This document shows, piece by piece, positions 33,405 through 41,947 of a DNA stretch of 64,000 nucleotides. The DNA is from Stomatobaculum sp. Lineage in GTDB: Bacteria > Bacillota_A > Clostridia > Lachnospirales > Lachnospiraceae. The stretch is from contig JAFSYO010000085.1 of NCBI GenBank assembly GCA_017449925.1, positions 1-64,000 on the forward strand. The letters run 5' to 3'. Under the pieces are notes generated by a model. The model saw only the letters and a program-made list of their open reading frames with translations, had not been told where the DNA came from and ran no database searches. Position 1 is the first letter of the stretch. Every line of letters starts with the position of its first letter. A program made the translations under genes and the position numbers.

Positions 33405-34238
33405 ATGACGATCCGGGAAATGCAGGAAAAGAAACGGGAACTCGGTCTGACGAACGAAATGATCTCGGCACAGGCAGGGGTGCCTCTCGCAACTGTGCAG
33501 AAAATATTTGCAGGGGTCACCAAAGCCCCCCGCAGGGACACGATTCAAAAACTTGAGGCTGTTCTTTCAAAGGAAAATGCTTCGAATACATCCATGGCAG
33601 GTAAGTCCGCGCAAGGCGCCTCCAACTACTCTGCACAAAGCCCCTCTGTCATGGTGCGGGAGGCATTGTCTGCAAATGCTGACCCGGCAACAGGAGGCTA
33701 CACCATTGAGGATTATTACGCTCTTCCGGATGATCGCAGAGTGGAATTGATCGACGGGGTATTTTATGATATGGCTTCCCCCGGTAAAGTACATCAGGTG
33801 ATTCTTCTGCAGCTTGGTGTGCAGTTTGATTCATGTCTTGAACAGCATGAGAACTGTGAGTTGTTTATCGCCCCCTTCGACGTGTGTCTGAATAAAGATA
33901 ACAGGACCATGGTACAGCCGGATCTGTTAATTGTCTGTAATCAGAAAGACGATGACAAAAGACGCTTTAACGGCGCGCCGGATTTCATCATCGAGATCCT
34001 TTCTCCCTCCAGCCGGACCCACGATATGTTCCGCAAGCTGAACAAGTACCGCTTTGCGGGGGTCCGGGAATACTGGATCATCGACCCCAAAAATCTGAAA
34101 GTACTTGTCTATGATCTGGAACACGAGGAGCTGCCGGAGCGGTACACCTTTGAGGATACCGTCCCGGTGCTGATCTCAGGAGGCACATGCAGCATCGACT
34201 TCAAAAAGATCCTTAAACGTATCAAAAAATACCTGTGA
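33405..34238 (+). CDS. HTH-domain protein fused to Uma2-family (DUF820) endonuclease fold
   Basis: Residues 1-60 form a helix-turn-helix of the Xre/lambda-repressor type (TNEMISAQAGVPLATVQKIF). After a serine-rich linker, residues 100-277 match the Uma2/DUF820 family with a PD-(D/E)xK nuclease-like fold: YTIEDYYALPDDRRVELIDG, MVQPDLLIVCN (Asp) and PDFIIEILSPSSRTHDMFRK (Glu and Lys/Arg), then VREYWIIDP. The catalytic Asp and Glu are present. Uma2 proteins are abundant and mostly uncharacterised. The gene has AGGAGG before ATG 33405 and an AT-rich upstream region unlike its neighbours, which may indicate recent acquisition. Confidence 0.85.
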   Translation: MTIREMQEKKRELGLTNEMISAQAGVPLATVQKIFAGVTKAPRRDTIQKLEAVLSKENASNTSMAGKSAQGASNYSAQSPSVMVREALSANADPATGGYTIEDYYALPDDRRVELIDGVFYDMASPGKVHQVILLQLGVQFDSCLEQHENCELFIAPFDVCLNKDNRTMVQPDLLIVCNQKDDDKRRFNGAPDFIIEILSPSSRTHDMFRKLNKYRFAGVREYWIIDPKNLKVLVYDLEHEELPERYTFEDTVPVLISGGTCSIDFKKILKRIKKYL

Positions 34239-34285
34239 CTGTTATAATAGGTTTGCGCTAATTCTCCTGAATCCGGAGGTCTATT

Positions 34286-35605
34286 ATGTATCATCTCACT
34301 TCGAAACTTATCATCTACTCGAACATCGGCGAGGACTCGATCCTGTACCGCCTCTCCCGCATTTGCCGCCGTTTTGACGAGGGCGGGGAGAAACCTGAGG
34401 CCCTGAGCAGCGAAATCCTGCACGAGATCCACCGGCTGCTGGACCTGGCCACCATGTACGGCTTCAACAAGAACCTGTGGCATAACTATCTTGCTTTTCT
34501 TCTGGCCATGACAGAAACTCCCTTCACCCTGGTGTCCGAAAAGGTCGGCGCGGGCGAAGGGAGCGTGAATCAGTTTGTAAATAGCGATCTGAAGATCTTC
34601 AAGGATCTTTTCAATTACGACTTCTCCCGTCTGGAGGAGGCCCTGGGGCTGAACTGCTTCACTGTCATCCAGAATTTCCGGGCCCTGGCGAAGAAGGAGA
34701 ACATTTACAACAAGAACGTCAGCGAGAAGGTGCAGGAACTTTCCGAGGCCATCGAAAAGACTGCAGACGTGGAGGAGATGTACCGGGTGGTGACGGATTT
34801 CTATGCGAGGTACGGCGTCGGGAAATTCGGCCTGAACAAGGCTTTCCGCATCGGCACGGAGCAGGAGCAGGACCAGAGGACGGAGTTCCTGATCCCCATC
34901 ACCAACACCGCGAACGTGACCCTGGACGACCTGATCGGCTGCGAGTGGCAGAAGGAAGCGCTGATCGAGAACACCGAGGCCTTTATCGAGGGCCGAGAGG
35001 CGAACAACGTCCTTCTGTACGGCGATGCCGGCACCGGTAAATCCACCAGTATCAAGGCGATCCTGAACATGTACTACGCCCGGGGACTCCGGATGATCGA
35101 GATCTACAAGCACCAGTTCAAGGATCTGTCCCGAATTATCAACGAGATCAAGAACCGGAACTACCGCTTCATCATCTACATGGACGACCTCTCCTTCGAG
35201 GAGTCGGAGCTGGAGTACAAGTATCTGAAGGCCATCATCGAGGGCGGCCTGGAGCCGAAGCCGGAGAACGTGCTGATTTACGCCACCTCGAACCGCCGCC
35301 ACCTGGTGCGGGAGTCCTTCCAGGACAAGTCCAGCCTCGACTCGGACGATATCCACCACAGCGACACAGTCCAGGAGAAGCTCTCCCTGGCGAACCGTTT
35401 CGGTATCTCCATCGGCTTCTTCCGTCCTGGTCCAAAGGAGTACATGAACATCGTCCACGCCCTGGCGGCGCGCCATCCCGAGATCCAGATCGATCCGAAG
35501 GAACTGGAGATCCTTGCCAAGCGCTGGGAGATAGAGCACGGCGGATATTCAGGCCGCGCGGCCCAGCAGTTCATCGACTACCTGGCAGGAAAAGCGAAGG
35601 CATAA
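34286..35605 (+). CDS. DUF815-family AAA ATPase
   Basis: A 439-residue protein with an N-terminal helical domain (to about residue 200) and an AAA-type ATPase core of the DUF815 family: Walker [19 protein letters not shown] near residue 250, Walker [14 protein letters not shown] near residue 295 and a sensor segment [17 protein letters not shown]. Related proteins are widespread and of unknown function. GGAGG lies before the ATG. It is 47 bp after the HTH-Uma2 gene and ends 37 bp before a terminator. Confidence 0.88.
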   Translation: MYHLTSKLIIYSNIGEDSILYRLSRICRRFDEGGEKPEALSSEILHEIHRLLDLATMYGFNKNLWHNYLAFLLAMTETPFTLVSEKVGAGEGSVNQFVNSDLKIFKDLFNYDFSRLEEALGLNCFTVIQNFRALAKKENIYNKNVSEKVQELSEAIEKTADVEEMYRVVTDFYARYGVGKFGLNKAFRIGTEQEQDQRTEFLIPITNTANVTLDDLIGCEWQKEALIENTEAFIEGREANNVLLYGDAGTGKSTSIKAILNMYYARGLRMIEIYKHQFKDLSRIINEIKNRNYRFIIYMDDLSFEESELEYKYLKAIIEGGLEPKPENVLIYATSNRRHLVRESFQDKSSLDSDDIHHSDTVQEKLSLANRFGISIGFFRPGPKEYMNIVHALAARHPEIQIDPKELEILAKRWEIEHGGYSGRAAQQFIDYLAGKAKA

Positions 35606-35617
35606 ATAAGAAGCGGG

Positions 35618-35639
35618 GGTCTTCTCCCACTGAGATAAA
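35618..35639. repeat. 22 bp dispersed repeat, copy 2
   Basis: Identical over 22 bp to 6536-6557. Here it lies between the DUF815 stop codon and the terminator hairpin. Confidence 0.6.
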
Positions 35640-35642
35640 TCA

Positions 35643-35678
35643 AGGCCGGAGATCGGACTCCGGCCTGGATAGTTTTTT
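35643..35678 (+). terminator. Intrinsic terminator after the DUF815 gene
   Basis: A 9 bp GC-rich stem (35643-35651 with 35658-35666) is followed a few bases later by six T (35673-35678), touching the stop of the convergent ridA gene. Confidence 0.75.
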
Positions 35679-36111
35679 ATAAGATTTGTGCAGGGGAGGC
35701 TGCCGCGATGATCTGTATTTCGCAGGGCGCGTCTCCCGGCAGGGAGGCGACTCCCACGGAGGCTCTGGCGGCGCTGCCGCCTTCTCCCAGCTCCTCGCAG
35801 AAATATTCCGAGGCGGCGTCCGCGAACTTCGCGTGGGCCGTATAGCCCTCTTCCGCATTCACGAACACGGTGAAGGAAAGAAGCCTTTCAATGCGCTCCC
35901 CCTCCTTCAGCGTGTTTTTTGCTGCCGTCAGGGCGTTCTTCGCTGCCTGCCGGACGGCTGCGGCGTATTTTGCCGGCTCCTCCGCCCGCAGAACTTTACC
36001 CGTCATGATCAGCACTCCGTTGTCCCGGGGCGTCATGCCCGCCGTAAAAATGATGTTTCCGTACCGCACCGCCGGGACGTACTTCCCCTGGGGAATCGGA
36101 TTCGCGCTCAT
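35677..36111 (-). CDS. ridA: RidA/YjgF-family enamine/imine deaminase
   Basis: RidA proteins hydrolyse reactive enamines such as 2-aminoacrylate and 2-aminocrotonate that are released by serine/threonine dehydratases. The 144-residue product shows the family pattern: GKYVPAVRYGNIIFTAGMTP near the start and SVGVASLPGDAPCEIQIIAA at the end. The usual catalytic Arg before V-x-V-x-x-L is at RASVGV. Its ATG overlaps the stop of the threonine dehydratase gene by 4 bp, so enzyme and detoxifier are made together. Confidence 0.88.
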   Translation of the reverse strand: MSANPIPQGKYVPAVRYGNIIFTAGMTPRDNGVLIMTGKVLRAEEPAKYAAAVRQAAKNALTAAKNTLKEGERIERLLSFTVFVNAEEGYTAHAKFADAASEYFCEELGEGGSAARASVGVASLPGDAPCEIQIIAAASPAQIL

Positions 36112-37067
36112 ATTGTTACCTCCTTCAAGATATCCAGCTGTTCTAGCCCGACGCTGCCTCCGGAAAGAAGGAAGCAGACCTTCATGTCTTTCGTCACCGG
36201 GAGCTTTCCCTCCAGGACCGCGCCCAGCCCGATGCAGGAAGCGGGTTCAGCGAGGATCTTTCCCTCCGTCAGAAGAATCTTCATGCCCTTCAGAAGATAT
36301 TCGTCCTTCACCGGGACCACGCCGTCCGCATGGTCACGTACCTGGGGGAAGCAGATGCTTCCGGGCGTATCCGCCACCAGGGCGTCGGCGATGGACGTAT
36401 GGCGCTCCACCTTCACGGGATGCCCGGCTGCGAGACTTGCGCTGTAGCGGGGAAGTGCGTCCGGCTCTGCCCCGAACACCTTCATCCCGGGAGCCATCGC
36501 CTTGATCGCTGTGGAAACGCCGCCCAAAAGGCCGCCGCCGCTTACCGGCACCACCGTCATGTCAAGCTCCGGCGCCTGCTCCGCGATCTCGATTCCTGCC
36601 GTGCCCTGTCCCGCCATGATGGCCTCGTCGTTGAAGGGCAGGACCATGGTCATGCCCCGTTCCGCCCTGATCCGTTCCGCCACCTCGAAGCGCTCCGCCG
36701 CGTCGCAGAACACAATCTCCGCCCCCAGCGCCCGGATGTTTTCTACCTTTAGAGCCGGCGCCGTGCGCGGGATCACAATGACCGCCTTCGCGCCCAGCAT
36801 CTTTGCTCCGTACGCCACGCCGCGGCCGTGGTTGCCGGAAGAGACTGCGATAATACCCTTGTCCAGCTCCTCCCGGGAAAGGGAAAGGAGCTTGTTCATG
36901 GCGCCGCGGAGCTTGAACGCCCCGGTGATCTGCATGCATTCCGCCTTCACATAGACCCTGCATCCCAGAAACTCGTCCAGCATGGGCATGCGGAGCAGCG
37001 GCGTGCGGACAATATACGGCGCGATGCGTCCCATCGCCTCCCTGATCGTCTCAATTGTTACGGACAT
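36108..37067 (-). CDS. tdcB: Threonine/serine dehydratase (catabolic type)
   Basis: A pyridoxal-phosphate enzyme of fold type II that deaminates threonine to 2-oxobutyrate and serine to pyruvate. The cofactor lysine is in ITGAFKLRGAMNK near residue 52, the phosphate-binding glycines in VPVSGGGLLGG near residue 175, and SSGNHGRGVAYGAK near residue 77. Length 319 and the absence of a C-terminal regulatory domain point to a TdcB- or serine racemase-like enzyme rather than biosynthetic IlvA. The wild-type family often has SGNHAQG; here Arg replaces Ala-Gln partly (SGNHGRG). AGGAGG lies before the ATG. It shares an operon with ridA. Confidence 0.9.
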   Translation of the reverse strand: MSVTIETIREAMGRIAPYIVRTPLLRMPMLDEFLGCRVYVKAECMQITGAFKLRGAMNKLLSLSREELDKGIIAVSSGNHGRGVAYGAKMLGAKAVIVIPRTAPALKVENIRALGAEIVFCDAAERFEVAERIRAERGMTMVLPFNDEAIMAGQGTAGIEIAEQAPELDMTVVPVSGGGLLGGVSTAIKAMAPGMKVFGAEPDALPRYSASLAAGHPVKVERHTSIADALVADTPGSICFPQVRDHADGVVPVKDEYLLKGMKILLTEGKILAEPASCIGLGAVLEGKLPVTKDMKVCFLLSGGSVGLEQLDILKEVTI

Positions 37068-37226
37068 TCTGAACCTCCTTGTAAAACATGACTCGCCTGC
37101 GAGTCTTACGCGCCTCGTGTGCTTTGCTGCCAGGCGCTTTTTTCCAGTCTGTATATATTATACACTCTGCCGGTGTCTTTTAAAAAAGCAAAAAACACTG
37201 ATACTCAGCTAAACAGTCCCTCTTCT

Positions 37227-37248
37227 ATATACCCCCCCTGGGGTATAT
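37227..37248. promoter_or_regulatory. CsoR/CstR-like operator palindrome
   Basis: Perfect 9 bp arms ATATACCCC and GGGGTATAT flank a 4 nt centre. The pattern resembles operators of the CsoR/CstR/RcnR family. No regulator or metal gene is near, so the assignment is tentative. Confidence 0.4.
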
Positions 37249-37269
37249 TTCACAGGAATTCTGTTTCTC

Positions 37270-37487
37270 TGATATACGAAACGCAAAAAAATAATCTTTT
37301 CGTATGTCACAGCCATCTTATTTTTCTATAAAGTCATTGCCTGCCCGAATCCTGACATATGAAACGGAAATTTTTACTGATTGTATATGTCATTGTAAAG
37401 CTCCAAAGTCAATTACCTCCCAGGATACCCCCTTCGACTTTGATTGATGACACACGAAATATCATTATTTTGAACTTTCGTATGTCA
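37270..37487. repeat. Array of three 40 bp dyads
   Basis: Three units start at 37270, 37353 and 37448. Each has 12 bp arms (consensus TGACATACGAAA and its complement) separated by exactly 16 bp. Arm identity within units is 10-11 of 12. A second, looser direct repeat beginning AAAGTCA lies between the units (37331 and 37406). Confidence 0.75.
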
Positions 37488-37575
37488 CGAGCGATTCAGG
37501 TCCCGCTTGCATGACTTGAGCTCGCCGCATCGGCTGCCGGCAGACGGGATAAGGTCTTCCCGCGGCAAAAGCTGA

Positions 37576-37615
37576 CAAAAAAAGGCCGCCGCACTAATCA
37601 CCTAGTACGGCGGCC
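37576..37615 (-). terminator. Terminator of the V-ATPase operon
   Basis: A 13 bp stem with one mismatch (37584-37596 with 37603-37615) is followed on the minus strand by seven T. Confidence 0.88.
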
Positions 37616-37668
37616 CTTCCGTCAATAATTCTGTTTTCAGAACCGCTGCTGTCCTCAGCTGTTTAAGT

Positions 37669-38097
37669 TCAGCTGTTCAGGAGCAGCAGGCAGAAGACCA
37701 GTGTGAACAATGCGACGGTCTCCGCGATACCGATGACGATAAAGTAGTTCGCAGTACCTTTTCCGGTCGCGCCGAGGGCGTCCGCGGACGCTGCCGCGAT
37801 CTTGCCCTGGAACAGTGCAGAAAGTCCGATGGCAAGGCCGCCGAAAAGTCCGCAGCCCAGCGCCATGCCGGGATCACAGTTCGCGCTTCTGATAAAGTTC
37901 ATAAGAAGGAATCCGTAGATCGTCTGTGTCAGCGGAGCACCGGTGAAGGCGATCATGATGAAGGGAGCCGGCTTACCTGCTGCATAGCACTTTTTCCACG
38001 CGCCGACGGAAGACATGCCGGCGAAACCGGCGCCAAATGCTGAACCAGCTGCGGACAAACCAAGAGCTGCGGCCATACCGATAAATCCAAGATTCAT
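37669..38097 (-). CDS. ntpK: V-type ATPase membrane ring subunit K (proteolipid)
   Basis: The ring subunit carries the ion through the membrane. It is a double-hairpin proteolipid of 142 residues with four helices. The ion site can be read: APLTQTIYGFL in helix 2 (Thr, Gln), LFQGKIAAASADALG in the loop/helix 3 (Gln) and GIAETVALF in helix 4 (carboxylate Glu). Only the second hairpin has the acidic residue. The T-Q plus Q plus E pattern matches Na+-binding rings such as Enterococcus NtpK. ATG 38097 follows AGGAG; the longer frame lacks family similarity. Last gene of the operon. Confidence 0.92.
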   Translation of the reverse strand: MNLGFIGMAAALGLSAAGSAFGAGFAGMSSVGAWKKCYAAGKPAPFIMIAFTGAPLTQTIYGFLLMNFIRSANCDPGMALGCGLFGGLAIGLSALFQGKIAAASADALGATGKGTANYFIVIGIAETVALFTLVFCLLLLNS

Positions 38098-38134
38098 AAT
38101 CTTTCTCCTCTTTGATAAAGTAAAGGTTAAGTCA

Positions 38135-38170
38135 TTCTCCCACTGGCAAGCTTTTCTTGCCATGTGAGAA
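38135..38170 (-). other. Intercistronic hairpin before ntpK
   Basis: An imperfect 15-16 bp stem with arms TTCTCCCACTGGCAAG and CTTGCCATGTGAGAA lies between ntpI and ntpK. It could stabilise the ntpK message to raise the number of ring subunits. Its left arm shares TTCTCCCACTG with the 22 bp repeats. Confidence 0.55.
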
Positions 38171-38191
38171 GACTTTCGACCCTTGAATCAT

Positions 38192-40012
38192 TTATTCAGT
38201 TTCTTTAAATGGGTCATAAGGAATGCCTGTCCACTCAAGTCCGACCTGACCGGAGAACTCAAGCACGTTCAGACGTACGCCGTGAACGACGACCGACAGG
38301 AAGCACATGACAATGTTAAGCGCATGGCCGATGATCACGATCAGGGCCCCGACGATCACCAGGGGACCGTGCATGCCGGCGGCGATCCCGTTAAAGCTCT
38401 GGGAGATCGCGACGCCTGCCATACCGACTGCGAAAAGTCTGATGTAACTCATAACATTGCCGAAACAGCTGATCGTGTTCAGGAACACCGTGAACGAATC
38501 CGCGAGTCCCGATTTTAGTCCCTGCCCGAAGGTCTTGTCCGGAGACATTCCGCCGAACAGGACGACCAGCAGGAAGGCGATGCCGATCAGTATGAACACC
38601 GGCTTCAGGTCGATGTCCTCATGGATCACCAGGTTCAGCGACAGCAGATACATCGCGATGATCGCGATGGTCCAGCCGATGTCAGCGACCCAGGACAGGT
38701 TCTTTTCCGGGATCTTCTTTTTGACCGACAGGATGGATCCGAGCGCCATCTGCACCGCACCGATCGAGAAGGAGAACTTCATGATCGCGTTCTGCGACAC
38801 AGAAGCGGTAAGTCCGAAATACTCCGGATAGGTCGCGATGCTCGGGAATACCATCGCCCTGAAGAACGGTATGTTCATTACGCTTTCCATACCGAACCAG
38901 GTCCCGGTGAGAGCTCCCCATATGATCGTCGCGATCGACAGAACATAGAGGAGGAACGTAACATTGGTCACCTTTTTCTGCTTCACGTTCAGAATGATCG
39001 TTCCCAGGAGGATCAGCACACCGTAGCCGCCGTCTCCGATGATCATCGCGAAGAACAGCGTGAAGAACAGGAAGAACCACAGTGAGATATCCTGCTCCCG
39101 GTATCCGGGCAGGATGCCGAGAATGTCAAAGACCGGCTTGATGAGCCCGGACACTTTGTTGAAGCGGAGCTTTGTCGGTATCTGCTCATCATCGTCAGCG
39201 ACATCATCCACCGCAAAGGCGCAGCTTTTCTCTGCAGCCATCGTCCGGAACCGTTCCAGATCCACTTCCGGGACATAACCCGTCAGCCAGATGAAATCCT
39301 CGTCGGACTGGGCGGTCAGATCGGCGGAGGAATACTCCATTTCGCTCCGGATCTTTTTCATCCGCTCGTCGAAGCTTTTCTCATAGACGGAGGCCGCCTT
39401 GAGCTTTTCCTCGCACTCCGCGATCTCTTTTTTGCAGGTCTCGACCTGCTGCTGAAGCTCAGAGAGGCTGCGCTCCGGCAGCATGAACTCGGTGGCCGGG
39501 ATCTCCGGCGGGAGCGTCCCCAGAACTGCCACGGTATCCATCTTGTCGACGGAAGAGAGCTTTATGAGGCGGATGTTCTCGTCGGCCGCTGCCTGCTGGT
39601 ACTCTTTGCTTCCCATACGGTAGAAGTGGAAATCAAAGCCGCTTTCCCGAAGCTTCTTTACTTCCTCCGGTGAAAAATCTCCCCAGGCCGCGATCCTGTC
39701 GATCTCTGTATTGGCGGCGCCGATCTGCTGTGTGAGAGCGGCTTTCTTTTCCACCGCCTCCAGCACGCCGCTGTACATTTCATCAAATTCGCTTCCGGTC
39801 AGGACCTTCGCGGTCCCTTTCGCTTTTGGATCGGCATACTCTTTCAGTGTATTGACCGTCCTGGAAAGCGTCTGGAACTGTTCGCTTAAGCCGCGGTCCG
39901 GATTCTGTTTCTCTTTCAGATGCACGATGCCGGCCTCTCTCAGGCCTTTCAGCATCTCATCTTTCCTGGAGGCTGAGGTAACGATGTGGACCATTTTCAT
40001 TTTCTCTATCAT
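38192..40012 (-). CDS. ntpI: V-type ATPase subunit I (stator/ion channel)
   Basis: Subunit I is the counterpart of the a subunit: a cytoplasmic half with coiled coils (residues 1-330) that links to the peripheral stalks, and a membrane half with seven or eight helices (from about residue 345, FFLFFTLFFAMIIGDGGYG) that forms the ion half-channels. The conserved YIRLFAVGMAGVAISQSF near residue 545 contains the essential Arg. Length 606 is within the family range. GGAGG precedes the ATG at 40012, 2 bp after subunit D. Confidence 0.92.
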   Translation of the reverse strand: MIEKMKMVHIVTSASRKDEMLKGLREAGIVHLKEKQNPDRGLSEQFQTLSRTVNTLKEYADPKAKGTAKVLTGSEFDEMYSGVLEAVEKKAALTQQIGAANTEIDRIAAWGDFSPEEVKKLRESGFDFHFYRMGSKEYQQAAADENIRLIKLSSVDKMDTVAVLGTLPPEIPATEFMLPERSLSELQQQVETCKKEIAECEEKLKAASVYEKSFDERMKKIRSEMEYSSADLTAQSDEDFIWLTGYVPEVDLERFRTMAAEKSCAFAVDDVADDDEQIPTKLRFNKVSGLIKPVFDILGILPGYREQDISLWFFLFFTLFFAMIIGDGGYGVLILLGTIILNVKQKKVTNVTFLLYVLSIATIIWGALTGTWFGMESVMNIPFFRAMVFPSIATYPEYFGLTASVSQNAIMKFSFSIGAVQMALGSILSVKKKIPEKNLSWVADIGWTIAIIAMYLLSLNLVIHEDIDLKPVFILIGIAFLLVVLFGGMSPDKTFGQGLKSGLADSFTVFLNTISCFGNVMSYIRLFAVGMAGVAISQSFNGIAAGMHGPLVIVGALIVIIGHALNIVMCFLSVVVHGVRLNVLEFSGQVGLEWTGIPYDPFKETE

Positions 40013-40014
40013 CG

Positions 40015-40623
40015 TTATACCTCCACCAATTTCTTCTTCGAGATCTTGCCGCGGACGACCGCCGCCGTCATCTGGTCTCCGATAAACACCTGGATCACGC
40101 GGATATTCTCCTTTGCTTCAGGTATCTTGACCTTCTCAAAGAGATTCACTCTCTGGGAAGTCGTCCGGAGTTCGGCATCCAGAAGCTCTGTCTGTTTCCG
40201 GAGTGTCGATACGACAGCGTCCAGTCTGGCAATCTCACGAAGCTTAAAAACAGCGGTGTCGACCCACAGGGGGTAGTCATCCACATTATAATTGATCTCC
40301 TTGAAGGTCAGCTCCTCAAAGGCAGGGATCCTGACTCCCGCGATATTGTCCTCCCGGGTGATCACCTTTTCCGGCTGCACTACTTTGTCGAGCTTCAAGT
40401 CCTCGTCGAAGATCTCATTTTCCGCGAATACAGCTACCCAATCGTCCAAATCACCAATCATCCGAAGGCGTTCGGCTTCCTTGTCGGCGAGCTCGGCGCG
40501 GATCTTCATGATGACGGTCTGCAGCTGCTGCTTTTTCAGCTGCAGGGTCGGCAGATAGCGCTCGAACTGCTTCAGGTTGTCCTTCTGCTTCTTCAGTTCA
40601 TTCTTTGTAAGTTTGATAGCCAT
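40015..40623 (-). CDS. ntpD: V-type ATPase subunit D (central shaft)
   Basis: Subunit D is the rotating central shaft, a long two-helix coiled coil. The 202-residue product has the start AIKLTKNELKKQKDNLKQFE and a C-terminal helix ending NLFEKVKIPEAKENIRVIQV, as in known D subunits. AAAGGAG lies 7 nt before ATG 40623; the GTG two codons earlier is too near. It follows subunit B by 14 bp. Confidence 0.9.
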   Translation of the reverse strand: MAIKLTKNELKKQKDNLKQFERYLPTLQLKKQQLQTVIMKIRAELADKEAERLRMIGDLDDWVAVFAENEIFDEDLKLDKVVQPEKVITREDNIAGVRIPAFEELTFKEINYNVDDYPLWVDTAVFKLREIARLDAVVSTLRKQTELLDAELRTTSQRVNLFEKVKIPEAKENIRVIQVFIGDQMTAAVVRGKISKKKLVEV

Positions 40624-40637
40624 GGACACGCTCCTTT

Positions 40638-41933
40638 TTAATTCAAGGCATCTTTATCCGGCCATCTCTCTTTGAGGAGACTCGTCTTAAGACCGGTCTC
40701 ATTGGGCGCGAAGCACTCAGCGAGAATGGTCCATCCGAGATCGAGGGCGGCTTCCAGCGGAATATTCACGCCGAGGTCCATCATCTTCGTCTCGAACAGC
40801 TCGCCGTACTTCAGGAGCTTGTCGTCCCACTCCGTCATCGTAAAGCCCATGGACTTCTTCTCAAGACTTCCCTTGTACTGGGCATACAGGCGGATCATGC
40901 CGTCCATCAGCGCTCTGTGGTCGTCTCTGGTCTTTCCGTTGACGTTCTGCTTCAGACGGGAGAGGGAACCGAAGGGCTCGATGTGGCCGCCCTTGAGGTA
41001 GTACTGTCCCTCGGTGATATATCCTGTATTGTCCGGGACCGGATGCGTGACGTCATCGCCCGGCATGGTCGTGACGCCCAGGATCGTGATGGAGCCCGCG
41101 CCTTCAATATCCACGGCCTTTTCGTATCTGGAAGCGAGGCAGCTGTAAAGATCGCCCGGATAACCTCGGTTGGAGGGAACCTGCTCCATCGTAATTGCCA
41201 TTTCCTTCTGGGCATCGGCGAAGTTCGTCATGTCCGTCAGGAGAACCAGCACTCTCTTTCCTTCCAGCGCGAACTGCTCCGCCACCGCCAGCGACATATC
41301 CGGCACCAGAGTGCATTCAACAGTGGGGTCCGACGCTGTGTGGACGAACATGACGGTATGGCTCATGGCGCCGCCCTTCTCCAGGGTGTCGCGGAATTCC
41401 ATGTAGTCGTCATATTTCAGTCCCATGCCGCCGAGGATGATGACATCGACCTCTGCCTGCAGCGCGATCCTGGACAGGAGCTGGTTGTACGGCTCGCCGG
41501 AGATCGAGAAGATCGGCAGCTTCTGGCTTTCCACCAGTGTGTTGAAAACGTCGATCATCGGGATTCCGGTACGGATCATCTTATTGGGAAGGATACGTTT
41601 CGCCGGGTTGAAGGACGGTCCGCCGATGGGGATCATGTTCTCCGTCAGGGCCGGCCCGTTGTCTCTCGGGACGCCCGCTCCGTCAAACACCCGGCCAAGC
41701 AGGTGCTCGGAGAAGGAAACCATCATCGGCCTGCCGAGGAAACGGACAGGATCAGTCGTGCTGACACCCTGCGCGCCGGAAAACACCTGGAGGGAGACCG
41801 TCTCCCCATCCAGCTTGATCACGTTCGCGTAGCTGTCGCCGACCAGCGCAAGGTCGCCGTTCCTGACGCCCGATGCGCGCACGGTAACAACGTTACCGAC
41901 GATTGAATCGATTTTTGTATACACTTTCTGCAT
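40638..41933 (-). CDS. ntpB: V-type ATPase subunit B
   Basis: Subunit B is the non-catalytic nucleotide-binding-fold subunit of the V1 head and alternates with A. The 431-residue product has an N-terminal beta-barrel, [35 protein letters not shown] where the P-loop is degenerate ([12 protein letters not shown]), and the conserved [20 protein letters not shown] near residue 235. Its typical length and position between A and D leave little doubt. Confidence 0.93.
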   Translation of the reverse strand: MQKVYTKIDSIVGNVVTVRASGVRNGDLALVGDSYANVIKLDGETVSLQVFSGAQGVSTTDPVRFLGRPMMVSFSEHLLGRVFDGAGVPRDNGPALTENMIPIGGPSFNPAKRILPNKMIRTGIPMIDVFNTLVESQKLPIFSISGEPYNQLLSRIALQAEVDVIILGGMGLKYDDYMEFRDTLEKGGAMSHTVMFVHTASDPTVECTLVPDMSLAVAEQFALEGKRVLVLLTDMTNFADAQKEMAITMEQVPSNRGYPGDLYSCLASRYEKAVDIEGAGSITILGVTTMPGDDVTHPVPDNTGYITEGQYYLKGGHIEPFGSLSRLKQNVNGKTRDDHRALMDGMIRLYAQYKGSLEKKSMGFTMTEWDDKLLKYGELFETKMMDLGVNIPLEAALDLGWTILAECFAPNETGLKTSLLKERWPDKDALN

Positions 41934-41947
41934 ATTGCCGGAGCCTC

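Larger units (their letters stand above)
37068..37668. other. 600 bp AT-rich gene-free region
   Basis: No convincing gene is seen. From left to right the region has a short hairpin (GACTCGC/GCGAGTC, 37090-37105) in the leader of the dehydratase gene, a palindrome at 37227-37248 that resembles CsoR-type operators, three 40 bp dyads (37270-37487) and the terminator of the V-ATPase operon. Base composition is clearly lower in GC than the flanking genes. Confidence 0.7.

Noticed and set aside
37119..37331. 70-residue plus-strand frame in the gene desert
   Set aside because: No ribosome binding site, odd composition, and it overlaps the dyad and palindrome; coding is not supported.
37270..37487. 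CRISPR array
   Set aside because: The repeated parts are paired arms around variable centres, only three units exist, spacing is uneven and no cas gene is near.
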